A stretch of DNA of 37,630 bases, taken from positions 1 to 37,630 of IMG/VR virus record IMGVR_UViG_3300017782_000069, one strand, 5' to 3'. How positions within the stretch are numbered: position 1 is the stretch's first letter; each line of letters begins with the position of its first letter. The DNA is from a virus. The notes under the pieces were generated by a model. That model was not told where the DNA came from. It did no database searches and saw only the letters and a program-made list of their open reading frames with translations. Positions 5,825 through 13,297 of this stretch are shown here, piece by piece. The translations under genes and the position numbers were made by a program.

Positions 5825-6244
5825 GTGCGACCCAGTACATTTACACCAGAGTTAGGCGATGACATCTGCAGACGATTAGCAGCTGGAGAGAGTGCTAGAC
5901 AAATCTGTAGGGATGAAGGTATGCCTGCTATGAGCACGTTAATGAAGTGGCTGAATGATAGTGACAAAGTACAGTTTTCGGAGCAGTACGCGCGCGCGAG
6001 GGACTGTCAGGCAGACTTTTACGCAGACGAGATTATAGATATTGCTGACGAGCTGTCAGATGTAGCAGAAGCTGCAGAGCTGGCTAAAGCTAAACTACGT
6101 ATTGATTCACGTAAGTGGAAGGTGGCTAGAATGGCTCCACGTAAGTATGGCGATAAGCAGCAGATAGACCACACATCATCAGACGATACTTTCAAACCCA
6201 CAGTTGTAAAGTTGGTAGCTGAGTATGACAAAGGAAAAGACTAA
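5825..6244 (+). CDS. terS: Terminase small subunit
   Basis: This 139-aa protein begins RPSTFTPELGDDICRRLAAG ESARQICRDEGMP followed by STLMKWL, the homeodomain-like DNA-binding start of many phage small terminases. A central helix (YADEIIDIADELSDVAEAAEL) for oligomerisation follows, then KLRIDSRKWKVARMAPRKYGDK. It recognises the packaging site and loads the large subunit. GTG is used as start. It overlaps the large subunit gene by 20 bases, as expected for a coupled terminase pair. Confidence 0.88.
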   Translation: MRPSTFTPELGDDICRRLAAGESARQICRDEGMPAMSTLMKWLNDSDKVQFSEQYARARDCQADFYADEIIDIADELSDVAEAAELAKAKLRIDSRKWKVARMAPRKYGDKQQIDHTSSDDTFKPTVVKLVAEYDKGKD

Positions 6245-7523
6245 AGAGGTCACAACCAGTGTTAAGCTGCCACATAAGATTGTACAAATCTTTGAAGGTG
6301 AAGCCAGATACAGGTGTGCTTATGGTGGTAGAGGGTCAGCTAAGACACGGTCCTTTGCATTGATGACAGCAGTACGTGGTTACACATGGGCAATGGAAGG
6401 CAAGCAGGGACAAATACTCTGTGCGCGTGAACACTTAAACTCCCTTGATGAATCATCCCTAGAAGAAGTTAAGTCAGCTATACGTGGTGTAGACTTCCTG
6501 AATGACTTCTATGAGCTAGGCGAGAAGTTTATAAGGTCCAAGTGTGGACGCATTAACTATGTGTTCTCTGGTCTAAGACGCAACCTAGACTCCATTAAAT
6601 CAAAAGCACGTATCATCCTATGCTGGGTAGATGAGGCGGAAGGTGTATCTGACACTGCATGGCAGAAGCTAATACCAACGGTCCGTGAAGATAACTCTGA
6701 GATATGGGTAACATGGAACCCTGAGACAAAGCATTCAGCAACGCACAGAAGGTTTAGAGTGCATCCGCCACAGGATATGAAGATTGCTGAGATTAACTGG
6801 CGAGACAATCCATACTTCCCTGATGTGCTAGACAAAGAGCGTCAGCAAGACAAGATAAACAGACCTGACCTGTATGACCACATATGGGAAGGTGAGATGC
6901 TGTTACACGCTGAGGGAGCTTATTACGTAGTAGAGATGCGTGAAGCTGCACATAATGAGCGTATGACTAACGTGCCCTACGACAGCTCTATTGGAGTTAT
7001 AACGGCTTGGGACTTAGGGATGGGCGATAGCACTAGTATCTGGTTTGCACAGATGGTAGGGGCAGAGGTGAGGCTTATAGACTACTATGAGAGTAGCGGT
7101 GTAGGTCTGGACCATTACGCTAAGGTCTTAAATGAGAAAGGCTACATCTACGACCAGCATATATTGCCACACGATGTAAGGGTCAGGGAGCTAGGCTCAG
7201 GTAGGAGTAGATTAGAAACATTAGATAGCTTGGGGGTGCGACCAGTACAGATTGCACCACAATTAAATGTTGATGATGGCATACAGGCAGTAAGGAGTAT
7301 GCTAGGACGCTGCTGGTTCGATGCTGAGAAGTGCGAGCGTGGCATTGATGCTTTGAGACAGTACAGGCGTGAATACGATGAGAAGGGCATGACGTGGCGC
7401 TCAAGACCATTGCATGATTGGACTAGTCACTGTGCTGATGCCATGAGGTATCTAGCTATAGGTTATAGACCCACATCTAACTGGGGTGAGCCTATCAGAC
7501 GAAACCTTCAAGGGATTGTATAA
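6225..7523 (+). CDS. terL: Terminase large subunit
   Basis: This 432-aa protein is the ATPase-nuclease packaging motor. Walker A is GGRGSAKT (residues 34-41). Walker B is IILCWVDEAE (about 130-140). A coupling WVTWNPE motif follows. The RNase H-like nuclease domain starts at ITAWDLGMGDSTSIWFA and carries a late Asp in HCADAMRYLAIGYR. Length and motif spelling match the Terminase_3/PBSX-type group. It lies directly after terS. The downstream genes are not the usual portal and capsid; those are 23 kb away. Confidence 0.95.
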   Translation: MTKEKTKEVTTSVKLPHKIVQIFEGEARYRCAYGGRGSAKTRSFALMTAVRGYTWAMEGKQGQILCAREHLNSLDESSLEEVKSAIRGVDFLNDFYELGEKFIRSKCGRINYVFSGLRRNLDSIKSKARIILCWVDEAEGVSDTAWQKLIPTVREDNSEIWVTWNPETKHSATHRRFRVHPPQDMKIAEINWRDNPYFPDVLDKERQQDKINRPDLYDHIWEGEMLLHAEGAYYVVEMREAAHNERMTNVPYDSSIGVITAWDLGMGDSTSIWFAQMVGAEVRLIDYYESSGVGLDHYAKVLNEKGYIYDQHILPHDVRVRELGSGRSRLETLDSLGVRPVQIAPQLNVDDGIQAVRSMLGRCWFDAEKCERGIDALRQYRREYDEKGMTWRSRPLHDWTSHCADAMRYLAIGYRPTSNWGEPIRRNLQGIV

Positions 7524-7529
7524 AAGTGG

Positions 7530-7538
7530 TATAATCGG
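7530..7538 (+). promoter_or_regulatory. TATAATCGG promoter-like motif 2
   Basis: TATAATCGG sits in the 44-base gap after terL, 29 bases before the ATG of the 1279-aa gene, whose leader contains GGAACT as ribosome site. The weak -35 candidate at 17 bases is TTCAAG. The bases after the box (GCAC) match motif 1 (CAC). Confidence 0.5.
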
Positions 7539-7567
7539 GCACTAAATTACACTCAAATGGAACTCTA

Positions 7568-10500
7568 ATGTCTAAGAAAACAGCAGCTAGCAAACTGATG
7601 GATATGTTCTTTCAGGAAGGTGATTACGACCCACGATATGCTATGCGTAAGTTAGACCCTATAGAAGGCAAGCCTGTTGTTGAGCAGAGACAAGTAATAC
7701 CAGAGAATCCAATAACATTAGAGCAGCTCGAAGGCAGACCATATTTAACTACCATGTCAGACAGGACTGCAGCTGGTGGTTTATTAACTGGCTTCGGTGA
7801 CAAGCAGCTGGGCTACCCTGTTAACCTTACAGGTGGTCAAGACTTCATGAGAGACTTCACACAGAACCCTAACCTATGGGCGTCTGGTGATACAGTTGTG
7901 CCCAAGATGGTTAAGGCTGCAAGAGAGTTAGAAGCAGAGTTTGGGCAGCCGCCAGTATTGATGCCGTGGCGTATGGCTCCAACAGGGTCAGACTTTGCTG
8001 GTATGACTGGCAAGACAATGTTGAGTTATGCAGCTGGTAATATGCCTACTACATTTAAGAAAGAAGTAGATGGCTTTATGAAGCTGTATGTGCCTGACTG
8101 GAAAGGTGTAGATAACCCAGCAAGTGGTGCACAGTTTGATGCGCTGCCAGATGGAGCAAGAAAACAAGTACAGCAGCAGTTAGATAAGCTATTCAGAAAC
8201 AAAGGCGGCACTACGCTGCCACAATCACGCCTAGCTATTGCTGACCAATCGCAGTTGACTGCACCAGTAGGCGGCTTCAAGAACGTAGGGCTAATAGATA
8301 CCTCACAAGACGCACTCCGTGGAGCAGGTAACCCAACATACCCATCAGCTCTAGCAGGTGACTATCTAGGCACGTTAGATACAAACGTAACTGCAATGGA
8401 TTTAAACCCAGCACGCTATGCACGCGCACGCAACCCTGACGGCTCTTTTGTCGAAGGACCAGAAGGTAAGGACTTGTTAAGCACTAAGACAGCTCCTAGA
8501 CGCTCTATGGAAGTAAACTACTATGGTGGGCTATTAGACGAGCCATTGCTGCGTGACTTAGAGGACCGTGGATTTAAGCTAAAGTCTGGTGTGCTCCCAA
8601 CGCTGGCAACATTAGGCGTAGCTGCACAAGGTCTGTTAGGTAGTGAAGAGGCAGATGCAGCTATCATACCTAAGCTAGCACAGACTACGCAGCGAGCTAA
8701 TACTGTGCCAACAGCTAAAGCAGCTGATGCGTATCTAGAAAAACAAGGCGCAACAGGCAAGTCTATAGATTATGGGGCAGGCTTTGGTATCAATGCTAAG
8801 GCTATTAACTATGATGATACGTTTGAGCCATTCGCAGAAGAAGGCTTTACGCCAACGTATGCTAACTCTGCTGATATACCTGAGAACACGTATGGAAAAC
8901 TAGTAAGCACTAATGTTTTGAACGTCATACCGCCTGATTTGCGTGATGATGCAGTGTTAAGTATTGGTAAGATACTAGAGCCTAACGGCATGGCTGTTAT
9001 CCAGACTCGTTCTGCTAGCGCTGTTAATGAGTTGAAAAAGTCTAAGACAGCTATCCCACAAGATGAGCCAGCATCATTCTTAACAAGTAAAGGGTCGTAT
9101 CAAAAAGGGTTCACGCGCGATGAGCTGCAAGGTTATGTGCAGGGCTTACTTGGTGATAACTTTGATGTACAGAAAGTGCCAGCTAAAGACATACCTAACG
9201 GCTCAGCTATATCAGTTAAGAAGCTAAGCCAAGCTGCACCATTAGTTGTTGGTGGTGGGCTACTTGCAGGTGAGGATGCAGATGCAGCTATAGTGCCATC
9301 AGCGCTTAAATCTATAGCCTTAGATGCAATGGCAGAAGTGCCACGTAAAACGCCTACATCATACACTGGCTGGAAGAAAGCATTAAACAAAGCTGGCATC
9401 AAAGATGATGAGCTAAAACAGATGGGCTTCAAGCGTGAGTTTGAGTTTAGGCAGCGGTCACAAGATATCACTAGGAAAGAGGTAGAGGATTTCTTAGCAG
9501 AGAACCAGTACAACATCAGGGAAGAGACGCTTGGGCAGACAAAGTCGTTTGGCGAAGTAGTGCACGACCCAGAGCTAAATACCTACAACGCAGAAATGCC
9601 ATTCATTAGTGACAATGAAACTTTTCATACAAGAGCAGAAGCTGAGGCGTATGTAGCGCGCAACCCAGAGATAATGACTGACTATCAATATGGTCCATAT
9701 ACGCTTACTGGCGCTGAAGGCAATAACTACCGTGAGATATTACTCATGGATGGTCCAGAAGCTGATAAGTATGAAGCTCTCACAGATGAAATGCTTAAAT
9801 TAGAAAATGAAATAACAGATGGCATAGGTGCTCCAAGAGGATATCTGGATAGAGATGTCTTAATGGAATTTGATGATAGTAGCCAGTTTAAAGAGCCTTT
9901 TAAAAGGCTGCAGAAGGTGCGAGAAGAAAGAAACAGGCTGCCACAGCCATTTATACATCAGCACTATGACGATAAAGAAAACATATTGTCACATCTACGT
10001 GTAGCTGACCGTGACCTAGAAGATGGCAGCAGCACGTTGATGGTAGAAGAGATACAGTCAGACTTGCATCAGCGTGGTCAGGAGCATGGGTATGCCAAGC
10101 CAAATGCTTTAGAGGATATCGAGGCGCAACTTAAAAGTGTAAACAGTGAGCTGCAAGCATTGAAATCAAGTGCAGTTACACAGTGGGCTGAAGAGAATAT
10201 GCCTGAAGTTTACAAAAAGGCGTATACCTTTGATGGCAGCATAACTGCGGATGAGTCTACTGCTTTGCGAAGAAAAATGGTCAAGGCATTCGAAGAGGAT
10301 TACAAAAAGCGCACAGGCAAAGATAGAAATGAAGAGTTTGAAAGGCTAGCAGATTTAAGAGACAGTCTAAAAAAACGGCAGCTCAAAACTATGAACGCTG
10401 CACCAGATATGCCATTTAAGTCTGATGACAAGTCTAGCTGGTATGACTTAGCATTTAAGCGCTCACTGATGGAAGCAGCTGATGGTGACTACGACAGCAT

Positions 10501-11407
10501 ATCATTTACTACTGGGCAGCAGCAGGTAGACAGATATGGTGAGTCAGCAGAGGGCGGTGTTAAGACGTTCTACGATAAGACGCTGCCTAATCACATTAAC
10601 AAGTGGGCTAAACAATATGGCGTTAAGCTAGAGCGTAAGCCTATAAGAGTTGGCGAGAAAGATTACAGTGTAGATACGTATGATGATGGCTCATACTATG
10701 TGCGTAATGAAGAAGGCGGAATCATAGAAGATTTCGATAGCCTTGAAGAAGCAGAAGCATACATTAAAAAGCACCATGAGATACAGGATGTATACACACT
10801 GAAGATACCTGAAAAGATGCGTAAGGATATACGCGAGAAAGGTATGCCATTGTTTGCACAGACAGGTTTAACCATTGGGGGTGCAACAGCTGCAAGTGGT
10901 TTGTTATCGCCTAAAGCACAGGCTAACGAGGCTAGAATGCAGGGCTTGCTTAGCGATTCTGAAATGCGTCAAGAGGTGGTAAAAGGTGCTGCAGTAGTGC
11001 CTGATTTAACAGCTGGTTTAGTAGAGCAGTTTGGGCGTGATTTAGTTAACTTTACTGCTGGCACTATAAACCCAGATTATGGAGATATTGCAGAGGGCAG
11101 CGTATTCCCAGTAACTGAGGGTGGCAAGGCTACGTTGAGTAAAGCAGGCGAAGCATTTATGAAGTATGCAGCGCCAACGCTAGCGAAAGGTGTCAATTCG
11201 TTATTAGATTATGAGCCTATAATTGGACCAACAGCGCGCGACCAGATGAAGTTTGTTGCACAGCAGTATGAAAAGCTGCCTGAGTCAGTAAAAGAAGAGG
11301 TCACGCCAAGATTAGGTTATGCAGGTTTGCTAGCTCTCACAGCAGTACCAACTGGCAAGGCAGTAAAGAAAAGCATACAAAAACGTAAAAAAAGTAAACA
11401 ACAGTGA
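7568..11407 (+). CDS. Large mosaic polyvalent-type virion protein with methyltransferase-like domain
   Basis: A 1279-aa multidomain protein. Residues about 55-320 form a phage-conserved block (TMSDRTAAGGLLTGF, GGQDFM, APTGSDFAGMTGKTMLSYAAGN). Residues about 385-550 look like a class I SAM methyltransferase: motif I IDYGAGFG (400-407) and VSTNVLNVIPP (446-456), but no DPPY/NPPY catalytic tetrad. A further conserved block has HLRVADRDLEDG, VEEIQSDLHQRG and FTTGQQQVDRYG (about 805-1000). Three hydrophobic stretches (343-358, 558-568, 1100-1113) end in EEADAA, EDADAA and AQANEA. Such proteins are often packaged and injected to act early in the host; that role is inferred. It lies between terL and the adaptor. 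Confidence 0.7.
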   Translation: MSKKTAASKLMDMFFQEGDYDPRYAMRKLDPIEGKPVVEQRQVIPENPITLEQLEGRPYLTTMSDRTAAGGLLTGFGDKQLGYPVNLTGGQDFMRDFTQNPNLWASGDTVVPKMVKAARELEAEFGQPPVLMPWRMAPTGSDFAGMTGKTMLSYAAGNMPTTFKKEVDGFMKLYVPDWKGVDNPASGAQFDALPDGARKQVQQQLDKLFRNKGGTTLPQSRLAIADQSQLTAPVGGFKNVGLIDTSQDALRGAGNPTYPSALAGDYLGTLDTNVTAMDLNPARYARARNPDGSFVEGPEGKDLLSTKTAPRRSMEVNYYGGLLDEPLLRDLEDRGFKLKSGVLPTLATLGVAAQGLLGSEEADAAIIPKLAQTTQRANTVPTAKAADAYLEKQGATGKSIDYGAGFGINAKAINYDDTFEPFAEEGFTPTYANSADIPENTYGKLVSTNVLNVIPPDLRDDAVLSIGKILEPNGMAVIQTRSASAVNELKKSKTAIPQDEPASFLTSKGSYQKGFTRDELQGYVQGLLGDNFDVQKVPAKDIPNGSAISVKKLSQAAPLVVGGGLLAGEDADAAIVPSALKSIALDAMAEVPRKTPTSYTGWKKALNKAGIKDDELKQMGFKREFEFRQRSQDITRKEVEDFLAENQYNIREETLGQTKSFGEVVHDPELNTYNAEMPFISDNETFHTRAEAEAYVARNPEIMTDYQYGPYTLTGAEGNNYREILLMDGPEADKYEALTDEMLKLENEITDGIGAPRGYLDRDVLMEFDDSSQFKEPFKRLQKVREERNRLPQPFIHQHYDDKENILSHLRVADRDLEDGSSTLMVEEIQSDLHQRGQEHGYAKPNALEDIEAQLKSVNSELQALKSSAVTQWAEENMPEVYKKAYTFDGSITADESTALRRKMVKAFEEDYKKRTGKDRNEEFERLADLRDSLKKRQLKTMNAAPDMPFKSDDKSSWYDLAFKRSLMEAADGDYDSISFTTGQQQVDRYGESAEGGVKTFYDKTLPNHINKWAKQYGVKLERKPIRVGEKDYSVDTYDDGSYYVRNEEGGIIEDFDSLEEAEAYIKKHHEIQDVYTLKIPEKMRKDIREKGMPLFAQTGLTIGGATAASGLLSPKAQANEARMQGLLSDSEMRQEVVKGAAVVPDLTAGLVEQFGRDLVNFTAGTINPDYGDIAEGSVFPVTEGGKATLSKAGEAFMKYAAPTLAKGVNSLLDYEPIIGPTARDQMKFVAQQYEKLPESVKEEVTPRLGYAGLLALTAVPTGKAVKKSIQKRKKSKQQ

Positions 11408-11422
11408 CACCCATAAATTTGT

Positions 11423-11431
11423 TATAATCGG
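11423..11431 (+). promoter_or_regulatory. TATAATCGG promoter-like motif 3
   Basis: TATAATCGG lies in the 44-base gap between the giant protein gene and the adaptor gene, 20 bases before the ATG at 11452 with GGAG between. There is no good -35 at 16-18 bases; GTGACA is 13 bases away. Repetition of the same nonamer in a comparable gap is the main support. Confidence 0.48.
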
Positions 11432-11451
11432 CTGACTTACTGGAGCCAATA

Positions 11452-12144
11452 ATGTCAATATCAACATTTGCAGAGTTAAAGAGCAGTATTGCTGATTTTC
11501 TTAACAGGTCAGACTTAACTACTGTTATACCGTCATTTATCAGTCTTGCTGAGGCGCAGATTAACCGTGATGTGCGTCATTGGCGCATGGATAAAATCAC
11601 CGCAATTAATGCGAACGCTGGTGTTGGTGAGTCTATATTGCCTGAGAACTATCTTGAAACTAACAATGTAGCATGGGCGTTTGATGGCGGACACATGAAG
11701 TCATTAAACTTTGTAACAAACAAGGTATTTGCTGAAAGAAAGTACAATGCACAAGGTACGCTAGGCACGCCTGAAATATTTTCATTTAAAAACAATGCAA
11801 ATGTACCAGCTCATTTTATACAGATATTGCCAGCACCGAGCAGTAGCGGGTTTGTAACAATTGATTACATGGAAAGAGTGCCAGCATTGTCAGACAGCAC
11901 AACAACTAACTGGCTGCTATCAGAAGCACCAGATATCTATTTGTATGGCTCACTATTACACGCTGCACCATATCTGCAAGACGATGAAAGAATTGCTGTA
12001 TGGGCACAACTATATGGCGCTGCAGTTAAGCAGCTTAATGAATCGTCAGAGAAGGGTAAATTCTCACCTGACAGTTTAGGCATGAGAAAGCTAGGCTTAG
12101 ATACTAGCAGGTCTAAACGAGCAAACCACGTTCGCTGGAGCTAA
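11452..12144 (+). CDS. Head-tail adaptor protein, SU10 adaptor-like
   Basis: This 230-aa protein starts with ISTFAELKSSIADFLNRSDL and FISLAEAQINRDVRHWRM, the recurrent N-terminus of podoviral adaptor proteins. It continues with LPENYLETNNVAW, a strand-rich middle, and the helix ASLLHAAPYL-type segment YLYGSLLHAAPYLQDDERIA. Such proteins form a ring beneath the portal and connect it to the nozzle. Gene order adaptor-then-fibres is consistent. Family assignment is from pattern memory. Confidence 0.78.
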   Translation: MSISTFAELKSSIADFLNRSDLTTVIPSFISLAEAQINRDVRHWRMDKITAINANAGVGESILPENYLETNNVAWAFDGGHMKSLNFVTNKVFAERKYNAQGTLGTPEIFSFKNNANVPAHFIQILPAPSSSGFVTIDYMERVPALSDSTTTNWLLSEAPDIYLYGSLLHAAPYLQDDERIAVWAQLYGAAVKQLNESSEKGKFSPDSLGMRKLGLDTSRSKRANHVRWS

Positions 12145-12147
12145 AAC

Positions 12148-13005
12148 ATGGCAACTACTACATATTCATTCAATCTTCCTGTTGTCGGTTCTGACAACGA
12201 TACATGGGGAACAAAGTTAAATGAAAACTGGGACAAGACTGATGACTTGTTTGATGGGACGCTAGGCGTATCAGGTATTGATATAAATGGTGGCTCTATT
12301 GACGGTACGCCTATAGGGGCAGCATCAGCATCAACAGGCGCATTTACTACCATATCTGCATCTGGTGATATCACAGGTAATGTAAAAGGTGAAATAAAAG
12401 CTACAGACGGCACTGTAGTGTTAAACAATGGCACAGATGGCACAGATGCTACGTTTACTGGTGCTGTAACAGGCAATGCTACAACTGCTACTACAACAGC
12501 AACGCCACAAGCATTCAGCGTATCAGGAGATGTAGCAACCTCGGCTGGCGTAGACTTTGATGGCTCAGGTGCAGTTGATTTAGCCGTAACAATTACAAAT
12601 ACTTTGTGGGACAAGATATATCCTGTAGGAAGTGTATACGCTACAACAGATGCTTCATTCGACCCTAACACTTCTTTTTATGGCACATGGACAACATATG
12701 CAGCAGGTAGGGTTTTAGTAGGTCAGGATACAGGCGACACTGACTTTGACACCATCAATGCAACAGATGGTCATAAAACACACACATTGACTGTCGATGA
12801 GATGCCAAGTCACCAACACAACAGTAATGTAATGTCTGAAGATACTAGAGCATACATAGGTGATACTTATGCTTTATCTCATAAAGGTTTAGATATTGGG
12901 TCACACGGCACGCAAGCACCTAAAACATCTAACACAGGTGGTGGTCAGGCGCACAACAACTTGCAGCCATATACTGTTGTAAAATACTGGCGCAGAACAG
13001 GTTAA
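12148..13005 (+). CDS. Tail fibre with collar-type C-terminus
   Basis: A 285-aa fibre subunit. The N-terminus NLPVVGSDNDTWGTKLNENW is a common tail-anchoring segment. A Gly/Ala/Thr-rich repetitive shaft follows (about 40-145, GDITGNVKGEIKA-type repeats). The C-terminal domain from IYPVGSVYATT (about 155) contains FYGTWT, AAGRVLVG, MPSHQH and GGGQAHNNLQPYTVVKYWRR, which marks phage collar/receptor-binding domains. It probably binds the host surface and is trimeric. It follows the adaptor by 3 bases. Confidence 0.88.
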   Translation: MATTTYSFNLPVVGSDNDTWGTKLNENWDKTDDLFDGTLGVSGIDINGGSIDGTPIGAASASTGAFTTISASGDITGNVKGEIKATDGTVVLNNGTDGTDATFTGAVTGNATTATTTATPQAFSVSGDVATSAGVDFDGSGAVDLAVTITNTLWDKIYPVGSVYATTDASFDPNTSFYGTWTTYAAGRVLVGQDTGDTDFDTINATDGHKTHTLTVDEMPSHQHNSNVMSEDTRAYIGDTYALSHKGLDIGSHGTQAPKTSNTGGGQAHNNLQPYTVVKYWRRTG

Positions 13006-13024
13006 TTAACTAAGAGGCAAAACA

Positions 13025-13297
13025 ATGGCAAATCCATTTAAAGGGTCACCAGTAGAACTGCACGGCATGGTCTACGATATGGTCCCAGTAACACTAAATG
13101 ACGGCACGGACAACGTAGGCACTGGTAACATTGCTGTTGGCTTGTACGTAACTAACGCAGGTGATGTATCTTTTGACAATAAAGATGGCGTCACTCGTAC
13201 AGTCACTGTACCTGACAACTTCTATCTTGTGTGTTCTGTTAAGCGCGTTAAATCAACAGGCACTACTGCATCTGGTATTCACGCACTGGTGGTGTAA
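13025..13297 (+). CDS. Spike base-like small virion protein
   Basis: The 90-aa beta-rich protein ends VKRVKSTGTTASGIHALVV and has NIAVGLYVTNAGDVSF and TVPDNFYLVCSVKRV. This is the layout of the small spike base proteins known from gene transfer agents and phages. It would attach the following spike proteins to the particle. An AGAGG site precedes the ATG. The next gene starts directly after its stop. Confidence 0.72.
   Translation: MANPFKGSPVELHGMVYDMVPVTLNDGTDNVGTGNIAVGLYVTNAGDVSFDNKDGVTRTVTVPDNFYLVCSVKRVKSTGTTASGIHALVV

Noticed and set aside
9133-9516. Minus-strand open frame inside the giant protein gene
   Set aside because: It lies wholly within a convincing plus-strand gene, has Ser/Pro-rich shadow composition and no own ribosome site.
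12141-12671. Long minus-strand open frame opposite the collar fibre gene
   Set aside because: Composition (Val/Pro/Ala/Ser) is the mirror of a Gly/Thr/Ala-rich fibre; the fibre is clearly real.
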